The position numbers were made by a program, and so were the translations under genes. DNA of 64,000 nucleotides, from assembly GCA_035772405.1 (NCBI GenBank), contig JAYKKM010000143.1:2360001-2424000 (forward strand). The letters run 5' to 3'. This document shows positions 51,581 through 62,676 of this stretch, in pieces. This DNA comes from Chrysogorgia sp. JL179-B06. Taxonomy: Eukaryota > Cnidaria > Anthozoa > Scleralcyonacea > Chrysogorgiidae. How positions within the stretch are numbered: position 1 is the stretch's first letter; every line of letters begins with the position of its first letter. A model generated the notes under the pieces. That model saw only the letters and a program-made list of their open reading frames with translations, searched no databases and was not told where the DNA came from.

Positions 51581-54345
51581 TTCTGAACTATTTTGTAATG
51601 TCCATACGCATAGCTGGACACACCGTCTGGTAGTATATGTCGCTTGTCGTCAAAGCAACTTAAGGATATCTTGTTTATTTCATAGCTTCCCAGTTGGTGG
51701 CTCTTGCTGCGAATAGTTTTAATTATGTGAGACATTTGCTCACCATTTGTCAGGACACTTTTATAGTTGTCATGCCTTATATTATTTCTAATGGTACTCT
51801 TCTTGATACCTTTAGCAGTCTTCCCACCTTTTCCGTCCTCTTTTATGTAGCTATACATTTTCGACCTTAAACCAACGAACTCAACGATTGGGACTCCTAA
51901 TGTCTCATCCTTCATTTTACCAATAACCTTCTTGTTAGTTGGGTCGAAGTAAGGAGATGACTTATCATATCCACTAAAGTCAAACACTTCCTTGTTAGCG
52001 TACATATCTCTGTACACATCCTCCGTCTTAATCTCATACATTAGACTATCCGTGTCTGTGAATAGTAATTTGGCTTTGTTGCCATACTCCTTTTTGATGT
52101 TATTGTAGTGGAAGTCGTACATCAATGTCTTCGATAAGTCTAGAATACACATACCTACGTATGCTGGTCTATTTAGAGTTAGTATCTCTTTGATCTTGTG
52201 AACTGCTACCAAGTTATTGTCAAATATCTTACTGCTCACAAAGGTTGGTTTTGACGTTAGTTTCTTCAGTTTTTCCTTGTCTGTTACTAACTCCACGCTC
52301 ACACGTTTTCGTAGATTCTCCATAGTCTTTCCGAATACACTATTATTCATGAGCTTGAAGAAATCCTTCTCAAAGTCGTTCTTCGCTTGGGTCCTCTTGT
52401 CTGTGTTAAAGTCGATATATTGCTTGAGCCATGGTGACTGATCGAACTGAAGTACTCTATGTATCTTCTTAACCTTCATTCCCAAACTTTTATATAACTG
52501 TAGGTTTCTATAATGAACGACATACTTACTCTTATCGTTTAGGTTGGGTACAAGCTTTGCAACCTCTCCTACAGATATCTTGAACTTGTTTTGGATTGTC
52601 TTACAATAGTTTGACAACATATCACTACTTACTTTCATCCTCTCAGGGGCTAAAGGATAGTCGTTGTGAAGATCGTGCAACTCCTCTGGATACTCTAAAT
52701 CAACCTCGAGTATCAACCCTTTGTCTGAGTCGTTGTTATATTTATCTAGATTGTTGATGTCAAAACCTTCGACCCACTCAAATCCACCAGTCGGTAGATA
52801 CTGACACATAGCCCAACCGTAAAGGTTATTCGCATCTAGGTATACGATGTGTTTAGATGGTTTACTACTATCATACACCTTCATGTATTTGTTATTAGCT
52901 TCTCCGTGCCTATGTGTTATGCAGGAGACACCACCCCGCATTCCTTTCTCGATGAACTGAAACATATCAATGTTAGTCATTAACTTTAGTTCCACTCCTG
53001 TCATCTTTAGAGCAGCGTCCCACGATAGTCCAGGTGATGTGAAGTAATGACAAGGATCTAACTGGTAGTACTGTTTACACGTTCTTCTAAAGTTCTCGAA
53101 CACGTCAGCCAGTAGTAACACGTCAGACTTTAGGTATAGGTCGTGGTACCCACCCATATTCTCCACACCCATTGTATTCCACACTTCTTGAGCGTGCTTG
53201 TAGTCTGTGTCTGACACATGCTCGTCGTTTAGGACGCTGTAGAAACTCTCCTTTGATGGCAACTCAAGTTCGTTAAACTTATCGAAACTATCCATATAGT
53301 CATATGGGTACACACCTTTTCGCGACACCAACTCTAGCTCCTCACCTTGAAATAGTTCAGACGTGTACTTGAGACATTCCTTTGGTAGGTTGTTCACTAG
53401 GTTGGCTAGACTAGAGCTCATGAATTGGAAACTATCTAGAAACACTAGATGTTTACCTAACATGAATGCCATATATTTCTCCATATTATTTGGTATGACG
53501 TTGATTTTCTGACCTATCTTACCTATCTCTTGCATTATAAAGTGGCTATCGTACCCTCTTAGATTATGAAATATGACAGGTATCTTGTCAGTCAGTCTGT
53601 AGTTCCTATTACATAACTGATGTGCTGAACCTCTATACTTACCAGTGACGTGACAATGATCTCTAACTCTCACGTTTTTACGTTTATATTCCCTATCACA
53701 AATATGACATTTAGTCGCTTCCTTGAAGTTAACCTTATCAGCTATGGTCATCACCATGTCCTTATTAAAATGCTCCTTTCTAACTTTCTTGCAGTACTTA
53801 ACCTCCTCTAACATCTTTTTCATGAACTTCTTAACTGCTTTCGGACCTCGAAACATCTCTACTGGTTTACTATATTTATCATCGTAACAGCACACTACTT
53901 TGTATCCATACCCACAGTCCGTATGTCTTTGGTACTCACTAGTGTACGATCCTGTGAGTGGTGTCACGTTGTCGACCTTCTCTGTGATAGCCTCGAAGTC
54001 TGCGTATATCACGAATGGTACCTCTAATTGTTTGTGATAATTTACGTACTCAAGAGTACTGTCTTCTTCAGCTGGCATCTTGATCGCTTGCTTACCATTT
54101 ACCACCATACAAACCTCCTTATGCTTCTCAAGAATCTCACTGGTAGTAAAGCAGTTAAGACAGTACCTACAGAAACTCTTGCGACACTTGTGACTAGACT
54201 GACCGTACATAAACCTATCAAAGTCTTTGATATACACGTAGTGTCGTTTAACACCATTAGTTATTAGCAGTAGGTCCATATGATCCTCGAACTTCTCCTC
54301 AGAAACGTAGATAGGAAATGTCTGCTTGTTCTCATACCCAAACAC
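51577..54345 (-). pseudogene. Protein-primed DNA polymerase B, main catalytic part
   Basis: This 922-residue frame carries all catalytic blocks of Polinton-type family B polymerase. Exo I is VIYADFEAI (~115), Exo II FHNLRGYDSHFI (~262), Exo III LKSDVLLLADVF, Pol A YLDANNLYGWAM, Pol B KLMNNSVFGKTM and Pol C LFTDTDSLMY. An endonuclease-VII-like Cys/His insert (CHICDREY...RDHCHVTGKYRG) lies at ~213-245 and a CxxC finger near residue 60. Its natural N-terminal region lies in the adjacent frame upstream (54372 onward). The shift between them at about 54345-54372 breaks the gene, while the catalytic domains remain open. Confidence 0.9.
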
Positions 54346-54371
54346 GCTTATGCTGATATCATTCTGTCTCT

Positions 54372-55574
54372 CTATATCTTGTTGTACTGTTTCGTATCCA
54401 CTGGAAATCTCACTCCTTCATAATTGACAGAACCTACGTTCTTCTTATGCTTCGACACTCTCTGCGGATCCTTTCCCACAGGACATTTGTGCAACACGTG
54501 ACACCACATGAAACACTTATCATCTTCATTCTTTATATTAATCAAACCTTTCGACGCGTTCCTCAACTCTTCCGGTAGCTCAATATAACTCGATCCTTTA
54601 AGAGGTATATACACTACCACATTAATATAGTGGTCAATAACACTGTCTACAACCCACCCAGACCCTTCTGACAACCATACAGCTATACGATTCACTATCT
54701 CCTCACTAGCTTGCTTCGTAGTCCCACTAATATCAACACTATTAGTCACTGTTTTGACCACACTATTGAAGAAGGCTGTCTTAAACACAGACTCTCCATC
54801 ACCAATTTGTTTCTCTAGAGTCACTCTCAATGTCTCGGAAAACTTTAAACCTTTCAGTCTCTCTAACTCTTTCTGTAAAGTTGAGCCCACTACTCCTCTA
54901 GTCTTGACTAGTTGTTTTAGTGGATCCTTGTTGTCGATCACCTCAACACTATACAAATTGGTGTACCCTTTTAGAGCAACTCTCCTTTGTACTACAGTAG
55001 GAAGTGTCTTAGCAATAAGGTTAGTGATTCTCTCATACTCTTTGTCTGAGACCTCCTGACTTAATCGTGACCTCTTAACATATTGTCTAAGATCACGTCT
55101 AGCCTTTCTGACCTCCCTAACTCTGGTGACTCTACTAATAACGTCCTCTCTAGATACCTTTCTAATAAGGTCCATCCACTTATACCCCAATGCTTTAGCG
55201 TCAGCTAGATAGCCAGACATCCTCTCTAGAAAACTCATCTTAATATTAGGTATAACTAAGTCACCAGAACCTATAGCAGGACCACGTGCACCACCGCTCG
55301 ATAGTGTACCACTACGAGCAACATTACCATCCACAATAGAGTTACGTTTACTCTCAGACATTTTCACACGAGTCGTTTTATTATTTAATATAGCTAAGTC
55401 CTTAGACCTTTTCGAACCACGAGCCCCACTCGACTCATGACCTGAAATAAAGTTCATATCAGGATCACGTGTAATATCACTTGACATAGTCTTATTACGA
55501 GCGACATCCTCACCAGCAGCAGCCCCACGTCTAGACACCTCACTCTGTAGCCTACTAGCTGACACATGTCTCAT
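54372..55574 (-). pseudogene. DNA polymerase B N-terminal region, frameshifted from the rest
   Basis: The C-terminal half of this frame (RIAVWLSEGSGWVVDSVIDH, IPLKGSSYIELPEELRN, GLINIKNEDDKCFMWCHVLH, ending VDTKQYNKI) is the conserved N-terminal region of Polinton polymerases. The catalytic part follows in another frame, offset by two bases near 54365. The first ATG inside the element body is 55574; the open frame extends to 55778 only because the terminal repeat happens to be open. Residues upstream of ~210 are basic and partly repetitive (SSGARGSKRSKD, SSGGARGPAIGSGD) and could serve the terminal-protein role. That is inference. Confidence 0.8.
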
Positions 55575-55605
55575 AGGCTTCAAACCATGCGACACATCGC
55601 CTATT

Positions 55606-55823
55606 AGTAGTCTCGAAAGTGGGGCTAACGGCGAACTTTTTCCATTTGAATGTCTCAACTTCTCTGGAGAACCAAGCACTTTTTCTGTTTTTGGATTCCA
55701 CATATTTGCTCGAAAGTTATATGTGGAATCCAAAAACGAAAAAAGTGCTTCGTTATCCAGAGAAAAAAGTTGAGACATGAAAAAATGGAAAAATGCGCCG
55801 GTAGCCCCACTTTCTATACTACT
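55606..55823 (-). repeat. Right TIR of Polinton with extra 120-bp hairpin
   Basis: The outer part 55776-55823 and the inner part 55606-55640 match the two halves of the left TIR. Between them lies an additional self-complementary stretch (GTCTCAAC... with GGATTCCACATA and its complement TATGTGGAATCC) that the left end lacks. The whole 218 bp can fold into one long hairpin. Confidence 0.85.
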
Positions 55824-55829
55824 ACTATG
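55824..55829. repeat. 6-bp target-site duplication ACTATG, right
   Basis: Exact match to 33901-33906, immediately outside the right terminus. Confidence 0.95.
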
Positions 55830-56205
55830 AACAACACATCCGAAGCGTTATTTCTCAATAGCCCAACTTTGATTTATTTGCTTTCTTATGACACAAAGAT
55901 AAAGGAATGTTGTGCTCATGTGAGCAGACATGAGTGGAGAGTAAGAGAAAGACACAAAGAACATTTGGGACGGAGGCTCGCTTCGTGTTTGGAAACGAAA
56001 TACGTCTTTCATAGTATATAAACTACACGCTAATGTATACTGTCCGGGCGACACTGTCCGCAGTGACACCGGTCGCATGCCCCACACGTCTTTTTGCCGC
56101 GTAAATGTATATATCTTGTAAATGAAATGATCCAAAAAAGTATTTTCTATGTAAGTAGTGGTATTTTATTTTAATACACATGTATCTTTTTATTGATTGT
56201 TTTAG
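55830..56205. other. End of long ABCC intron
   Basis: No coding or mobile feature is seen. It ends in a pyrimidine-rich acceptor (TTGATTGTTTTAG) at 56205. Confidence 0.5.
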
Positions 56206-56773
56206 TATTGACTGTGATAGTAAATCTTGAAGTCTCAAATCTGCCAAAGTTGTTTGAACAAGAAGGATTTCATAAAACATTAATAACATATTCAGTAATG
56301 CTTACATTTGCATTATTTCTCACTGTCTTTGGAACTTTGGGTCTTCTACTCGTGTTGATAAGTGCTGCCAACGCTATTCATAAAAAGATGGTTGCCTGTC
56401 TTAAAAGAGCTCCTTCATCATTCTTTGTCACAAATCCAGTTGGTCGCATAATGAACCGCTTTTCACAAGACATCAACAACTTGGACGAGCTACTACCAAA
56501 CTATTTTATTAACTTTTGCCAAAATATTTCACCAACAATAGCAAGCCTTGTTTTGGCGCCCGTGGCAAATATCATTTTACTTCCCCTCACTCTTGTATGT
56601 GTTGTTGGACTGTACTTTATCTCCAGATTTTATCTTCGCTCTGCCATGGATATTAAACGTTTGATGTTAATAGCTGCTAGTCCATTGTATTCTCATTTTT
56701 CCAACACTATGGAAGGAGTTAGAACTATTCGTGTTCATAACAGACAGAGAGAATTCACAGATGATGTTTACAG
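56206..56773 (+). CDS. ABCC transporter exon: TMD2 helices
   Basis: Encodes TMD2 of the same ABCC/MRP4-like transporter. SAANAIHKKMVACLKRAPSS, FFVTNPVGRIMNRFSQDIN, LDELLPNYFINF and the SPLYSHFSNTMEGVRTIRVH coupling segment are signature TMD2 features. The acceptor at 56205 is phase 1, matching the donor at 9967. The donor at 56774 (TACAG|GTAGG) is phase 2. The short DWW..YWA-like stretch usual between NBD1 and this region is not in either exon, so a small exon may be missing or hidden in the 46-kb intron. Confidence 0.85.
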
Positions 56774-57904
56774 GTAGGATTAATATTTCTCATATTAGAG
56801 TCACATTGTTAAGTATACTGTTTATGTAATATACATAGTTAGTTATTATCGGACAGTCAAAGCGACACAAGTACTATTGTAATATTTCTAATTTCTAAAA
56901 TTTAATGTATTACTCTTATAATATTACTCACCCTGGAGATGTCACACGTAACTAACGAAACGTTAGTAAACTAACCTGAATTATTTTTGGATTAGTTTCT
57001 CTGAGGTATTAATAACCCCTGGTTGCAGTTGTTTCAATTGTTTTATCCGTAAATAATACATAACTGCACAGTTTCATCGATAATGTTATAGGTACCTATG
57101 CTCTAATTTTTTCAATTTTTAATTTTGAAGAAAAACTGCATGTAGAAATCTTTAATGAAAACGTTTGCGTTGAAACTTTTCACATTATTAAGCATGTATC
57201 CGTGATCTCACGAGGCCGAGTAAAATTAAGGTTTAATTTCATTAGTGTAGTGAAATTAAACCTAAATTTTATGTGGAACCATTTGGTTGCTTATTTATAT
57301 TAACACGCAGGTGGGAAAACTACCCAATACATCGTGTTCTTCCGTGTGTTCACATTTTCATTCGAAGTTTTAATATCTGCATCAATAAAACGACAAGCCA
57401 GGATTTTTTAATGTTTTCAATTTGCAATTAAGAAAAAGTGTCCCATAAGCCAATCATATTCAAGTAATTTTGCTCGCCATGTTAAAATGATTTTTTCATC
57501 TTTGACATTAGCAGATTGTTCTATTGTATCCATATATGCAACAACATTAAAAAAATGATTTACCCACTTCATTCACGAGTTGCTGGGGCTCTTATGAATA
57601 TAAAGAATATTAAAATATGACGACACGTTGCTGTAGCAACACTGAGAACACTTAAACAGTGTTAATTATCATTAAATGTTGGAAGATTATTTCATTTATA
57701 AGTCTCCATAATATTTAAAGAAACATTTACAACAGGGACAACTGTAAGGAGACACCTTAAATAGTATGAATTGTCTCTTGTAGTAATGAGTTTGCATTTT
57801 ATTTTAATATTGAAACACCCTCAAAGCATACTGTCTTACCTTGCTGAAGTCAACGAATTTTGTAGGATAACAATGAATTATCACCTTAAAAACATCCAAA
57901 TTGG

Positions 57905-58190
57905 TAGTAATACCCCCATATAGGGAGCAAAAGGATGCCGCATCATGAATTATTCATTTTGAATTTTGGGATTACGTCATGACTTCTCGTTAACCTTACA
58001 CGGCCCCTTAACCCTAATTATTTATTCAGATTACGTCATTAAACGTTATGGAATCCCTAACCCTACCTTGTATCCCTATAAAGCCTTACGGCATTTTGGT
58101 ATGATGTCATGCCCAATGAGCCACCGACTCCTCGCAACGAGGGTATTACGTCATTAAAAGGCGCTCGACTTATTCTTTATAAGTAATAGT
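57905..58190. repeat. Diverged relative of giant-palindrome terminus
   Basis: TACCCCCATATAGGGAGCAAAAGGATGCCGC here resembles the palindrome end CCCCCATATACCGACCAAAGGGATGCCGC, and a GTATTACGTCATTAAAAGGC segment follows near 58143. It indicates a dispersed family. Confidence 0.5.
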
Positions 58191-58208
58191 AACCACTCAT
58201 TACTCGTG

Positions 58209-58240
58209 CCCAGGCCTATGGCCGGGCACGAGTTATAAAA
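58209..58240. repeat. GC hairpin ACTCGTGCCC/GGGCACGAGT
   Basis: Perfect 10-base arms around AGGCCTATGGCC. No flanking oligo-T or gene suggests a role; it may be a transposon end. Confidence 0.6.
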
Positions 58241-58529
58241 TGCAAGTTTTTTTTTCGTCGTCAGAAATGTGGAAAATGTTGCGTAATACATCCGGTTTGT
58301 ATCACAGCAGCTCGCCACTTATTTCCATACCTTGAATTTAGCGCGTTCCTCTAAAAGCGAAGCCTGGGTATCAGGACCAGGGTTTAATTACCCAGGGTTT
58401 AATTCAATGTAACCTGAGATCATCAACATTCTTCTTAAAACACAATGCCTTTGATGTTGATTATCAGATTTTACTGGATAACAATGGATTATTAAATTCT
58501 TTGCTTGTTTCATATTGTATCAAACACTG

Positions 58530-58860
58530 TCGGTCTCATCGTATTTCGCTGCTAGGACAGCTCCATCACGAATGAAAGAGTTGGGCCATTGGCGACCATA
58601 TAAACACTGAAGAGTTAACGACCATATAAACACTGTTGGTCTCTTCGTATTTCGCTGCTAGGACAACTCCTTACGAATGGAAGAGTTAACGACCATATAA
58701 ACACTGTAGATCTCTTCGTATTTCGCTGCTAGGATAGCTCCCTCGCGAATGGAAGAGTTGGGCCATTGGCGACCATATAAACACTTTTGTCTCTTTGTAT
58801 TTCGCTGCTTACTGTGCTAGGATAACTCCCTTTACGAATGGAAGGGTTAGTGACCTAGTG
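58530..58860. repeat. Tandem minisatellite, ~85-bp units, about 4 copies
   Basis: The units contain CGTATTTCGCTGCTAGGA, then CGAATG(G)AAGAGTT and CGACCATATAAACACT, repeated with indels. Confidence 0.85.
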
Positions 58861-60339
58861 TTTTGAAATCTTCCGCTCTTTAAAAGATAACTTGTGCATC
58901 TATAAAACACTCAAAGAGTCGAAAACGTTGTATAAAATATAAATTACTAGTTTCCATCTGTCAACTTGACGCATGTCAAAGTCTTTCTCATACACAGAGC
59001 AATAATACAATGCTTACACTACCATTATTACAGTTGAGATAAGCAGAACAAGGTTTACAATTATTAGATGTAGGTGGTGCAGGTGTCTGTTTCTTTAGAG
59101 CCATATCTCATCAGTGATTTGGTGAATCAAACTAACATATGAATGTACGTAACGTACCACAGAACTGTAGTAGAATACATGGGGGATAACTTAGCTAAAA
59201 TGTCTCAACAAGGTATACACCGTATTACATGGTGTGATCGCATGCACTAATCGTACAAACAGTTGCAGATGCAATTAATCTTACCATCTATATAATTGAA
59301 TCCCATGAAGACTTTGCACCAATTACTATTATTAGACCATTGCACACAGAAAATAACTCTACTACTTCACTACTGCTCAACTACTGTATTAGAGCATAAC
59401 AACCGATCAACAAATGTATCCAAAGGGTCTGATAATTTCCAAGCACCTACAAATACATTTGAGATGACTGTAGTATAACATACATAATTCCATGAACAAA
59501 CAGTTTTGTGCTATGTCAGTTTACTCTATATGTTTTTCTGTCATCAAATTTTGTAGTTATTGGAATTCTGATACATTAGGTGTAATTAATGAACATTTTA
59601 AATTTATAATATCATGGCTACCTTGAAATCCTTTGTTTCGCAAGAGACGATTAATGTTGGATTTCTTTTATGAATACTGGATGAGCTACGATTAGTTTTA
59701 ATTTTACCTCAGTGCCATGCGGCCCATGCTATTGCATCGTTGATGCATAGCCATTACATATGTTCATGTACCGTAATATATCATACACAAGAAGGCATTT
59801 TTTTGAAAAGTGTGTTGAAAAACGCGGCGATAGCTCAGTTTTTTTAACCACTTCTGACATGTTTTAAAATCACTTTATATGTATAAAATAAGGAGTACAC
59901 AGGATAATAAACGTGAATTATATAGAGAATAATACATGGATGTGCGGAAATATGATATTTATTTTTAGTGTTCACGAACCAGTGAGATATCCGGGAGGCG
60001 GGCCGCCCTGGGTCAACACGAGAAATAAATTTCATATTTCCAAGCATCCAGTTGCTTAGAAAAAACAGCTTTAATCTATAGTGCTGTATCAGCGATAATC
60101 GTCACATGTGCGATTACCATAAATAATCACACATGTGCGATTATCACTTTCATTAGTTGTGGAAAAATCAATAAAACACTCTACTTTATATAATAAAACT
60201 CACCAATACAATCTTGAGTAACTATCATTTGAGCAAAGAAACCATGCACACCATTTTACACTTCATGTCTGTTGTCACTTGTAATAATTATAATTATTTG
60301 ATTGTTAAAAAGTGCAGTGTAACTAGCTTTTTCTCACAG

Positions 60340-60412
60340 GTTGCAGTCTGGTGGTGCAGATGCTAATGTTGGAACAACTCTTATTTTCCTGTTCTTTGCA
60401 TTGTGTCGTGTT
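60340..60412 (+). CDS. Probable ABCC exon, truncated or altered
   Basis: The acceptor CTTTTTCTCACAG precedes 60340 and its phase 2 matches the donor at 56773. The frame reads LQSGGADANVGTTLIFLFFA and ends LCRV at a TAA (60413). The pattern resembles the helix after the TMD2 coupling region in MRP proteins (FLFL...R), but the expected continuation is lost and A/T-rich sequence with a Polinton fragment follows. It may be an exon cut by insertion, or a true exon with a donor not recognised. Confidence 0.4.
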
Positions 60413-60449
60413 TAATTTTTAATTTTTTACCATTTTATTTTTTAATTTT

Positions 60450-61430
60450 TAATATGAGAAATTTAAATTATCGCGAAATAAGATAAAAACCTGGTTAAAA
60501 CAACAAGATACGTATACATTGCATAAACCAGTGCGACATCGTTTTAAGAGAAATAGTGTTATTGTGGGAGCAATAGACGAAGAATGGGAGGCTGACCTGG
60601 TCATGATTATGGATTCGTTAATAAATATATTTAACTGTCATTGATGTCTTATCCAAGTATGCGTGGGTAGAACCGCTGAAAACAAAATCCGGAGAAAATC
60701 TGATTAAAGCTTTTCAGAAGATATGCAAGAAAGGCAGACGTCCCGAGAAACTTCATACCGATAAAGGAACTGAATTTACCAACAGACCATTTCAGAAGCT
60801 TTTGAAAGATTACAACATATCGTTTTTCACCACGCATAACGATACCAAAGCGTCTATTGTGAAACGATTTAATCGAACGCTCAAGGGAAAGCTGTGGAAA
60901 ATACTTTACAGCTAAGAATACACTAAAGTATATGGATGTGCTACAAAAATTAGTGTATTCCTACAACCATTCGCGACACCGGAGTATTGGAATGAAACCG
61001 GTTGATGTGAATCACGAGAATGAAAGCGTCGTGTGGCAACGATTGTACGGACACGAATCTACCGCGCCCATTAAGTATAAATTTAACGTGGGCGATCAAG
61101 TGCGAATCAGCAAAGCCAAACGAACATTCAAGAAAGGTTACTTACCCAGCTGGACCGAAGAAGTTTTCACCATAACGAAGCGTATACCTATAAGACCACC
61201 TGTGTATAACACCTGTGTATAAAATATCTGATTATCACGACGAGGAGATAGAAGGAACATTTTACGAACAAGAGTTGCAAAAAATTATTAAGAAAGACAC
61301 TGACTTTTTTAGAGTAGAAAATGTGATTAAGTCTCGCATGCATGGTAAGCGCAAAGAATATCTTGTAAAATGGTTAGGTTACTCTAATGATTTTAATCTT
61401 ATAACTTGTGTTCATTTGTGTCTTATACTC
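60450..61430 (+). pseudogene. Polinton integrase remnant with chromodomain
   Basis: Frames jump several times. IKTWLKQQDTYTLHKPVRH comes first, then EEWEADLVMI (first catalytic Asp), then LHTDKGTEFTNRPFQKLL (second), then VKRFNRTLKGKLW, where the usual glutamate before RFNRTL is not seen. After a stop, LVYSYNHSRHRSIGMKPVDV and FNVGDQVRISKAKRTFKKGY are SH3-like. A final shift leads to FFRVENVIKSRMHGKRKEYL and VKWLGYSND, a chromodomain cut short. Multiple shifts and stops make it non-functional. Confidence 0.8.
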
Positions 61431-61436
61431 GTCGAG

Positions 61437-62195
61437 ATGACAACACAGTTTTACTTGACGCTCCCAAGTAATAGTTATATGAAATATTTCCCTAACAACA
61501 CGGTAGCGAATTTTAAAGTGAAGCTAGCCGAAACGTTAGAGCTGACAGGGGAATTGGAAGTAGCTCTCTCTGAGTTTAATTATCCTCATACATGGAGCAC
61601 GATACGCGAAGACAATCAGCAAATATTTCTCTACAACATTGGAACAGGTCCAGATGAAGTGAGCATCGTACAAGGCACACAATACAACAGTGTTACAAAC
61701 CTGGTTAAAGATTTAAACCATTGCATGACGAAAGAAGGACAAGTTAAGATCAAGTTTACATATAACAAAAATACGCTCAAAGTGATGGTCGATGTGAAAA
61801 AGGGCGCAATGGTATGGTTCTCGGGTGATATCGCAACGGCTTTAGGATTCAAGCAGGACACAGTGATTACGAAGAAAACAACGATTCCTTACGTAGCAGA
61901 TATAAACGCGGGTTTTACATCTATGTACCTCTACACAAATGTGGTGGATACACAATTTGTCGGCGACGTCAAAGTGCCTCTTCTACGAATTGTGAACACG
62001 AAAGGAAAATACGGGAAAACTGTTAACGTTAGTTTTCGCAACATACAATACGTCCCCCTGAAGGTGAAAATGAAATCATTCGAGATGATCGAAATAGATA
62101 TAAAAGACGACAAAAACGAAAACGTGTCATTTGGTTTCGGGAAGTCCATCGTGACACTTCACTTTAGACAAAGCAGATCACAGTATTTTATTTAA
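61437..62195 (+). CDS. Minor capsid (penton-like) protein
   Basis: About 252 residues from ATG 61437, the only intact gene of the second fragment. It begins MTTQFYLTLPSNSYMKYFPN and shows the Polinton/adintovirus penton pattern: ELEVALSEFNYPHTW, then LGFKQDTV, then LYTNVVDTQFVGDVKVPLLR, then RNIQYVPLKV, and a C-terminal SIVTLHFRQ. A single jelly roll forming capsid vertices is expected. The frame upstream is the truncated integrase chromodomain, so the ATG at 61437 is the natural start. Confidence 0.8.
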   Translation: MTTQFYLTLPSNSYMKYFPNNTVANFKVKLAETLELTGELEVALSEFNYPHTWSTIREDNQQIFLYNIGTGPDEVSIVQGTQYNSVTNLVKDLNHCMTKEGQVKIKFTYNKNTLKVMVDVKKGAMVWFSGDIATALGFKQDTVITKKTTIPYVADINAGFTSMYLYTNVVDTQFVGDVKVPLLRIVNTKGKYGKTVNVSFRNIQYVPLKVKMKSFEMIEIDIKDDKNENVSFGFGKSIVTLHFRQSRSQYFI

Positions 62196-62197
62196 AG

Positions 62198-62676
62198 ATG
62201 AGAGCTACAATCGTTTCAGATGCAAAGCGGTTTCAACAATATTATTTACGAGGACAACGAGGTGGAAGTCTATCTGGTTTCAGAGGTGCACGGATTCAAA
62301 GAGGCTACGGTATTGGAAGTTTCTTTAAAAGTATTGCCCGATATGCAATACCTCTGATGAGACGAGGAGCACAAGCGATTGGGCGGAGAGCTCTGCAAGC
62401 GGCGACAGATGTCGGTCAAGAATTAGATGTTCTGGCCGGAAAAAGTGTGAAGCAGGCTGTCAAAGGTTGTGGCGTCGAGCCGTCAAAGATATAGCTCGGC
62501 AGGGTGCTAAACAACTCATGAGTAACCAATCAGGAAGCGGTCGCAAACGCAAGGCACACATAAAAACCAATGCCTCATCGAAATCTACAGTCGCTCGCAG
62601 ACCAAGAGGCGGAAAACATCTCAAGAAAAACCTACTTTTCTTAAATATTGGCACAAGGCTACGAGACTTTACATAA
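62198..62676 (+). pseudogene. Small basic Gly/Arg-rich core-type protein, frameshifted
   Basis: Starts two bases after the minor capsid stop. The N-terminal 90 residues (RGGSLSGFRGARIQRGYGIG, then FFKSIARYAIPLMRRGAQAI) are typical of the small basic virion proteins of Polintons and adintoviruses, with an amphipathic helix resembling adenovirus pVI/pX. A shift near 62465 moves the Arg/Lys-rich tail (GSGRKRKAHIKT, ARRPRGGK) to another frame. The intact length would be about 150 residues. Function in DNA condensation or membrane lysis is inferred from family. Confidence 0.65.

Larger units (their letters stand above)
33907..55823. mobile_element. Polinton/Maverick virus-like transposon (21.9 kb, LINE-interrupted)
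   Basis: The termini AGTAGTATAGAAAGTGGGGC are exact inverted copies and are flanked by ACTATG duplications. Inside are the defining Polinton genes: retroviral-type integrase with chromodomain, A32-like packaging ATPase, major and minor capsid proteins and protein-primed family B polymerase, plus about a dozen accessory genes. Without the ~5.05-kb LINE it would be about 16.9 kb, normal for the family. Two breaks (the LINE in the minor capsid gene and a polymerase frameshift) make this copy defective, while most other genes are intact. That indicates a fairly recent insertion into the ABCC intron. Confidence 0.95.
56774..60339. other. ABCC intron with repeats
   Basis: No gene recognised. It contains a short dyad (AGGTTTAATTTCA and its complement at 57230-57268), a GGATGCCGC repeat relative of the giant palindrome end near 57905-57960, a GC hairpin at 58209-58240, and a tandem repeat at 58530-58860. 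An ATAATCG..CACATGTGCGATTA dyad lies near 60090-60147. Confidence 0.5.

Noticed and set aside
55575..55778. N-terminal 68 residues of the polymerase frame starting in the terminal repeat
   Set aside because: They are read from the right TIR hairpin, which is merely open; the first start inside the element body is 55574.
58209..58240. Rho-independent terminator
   Set aside because: The hairpin is in an animal intron with no oligo-T tract or upstream gene; bacterial-type termination does not apply.
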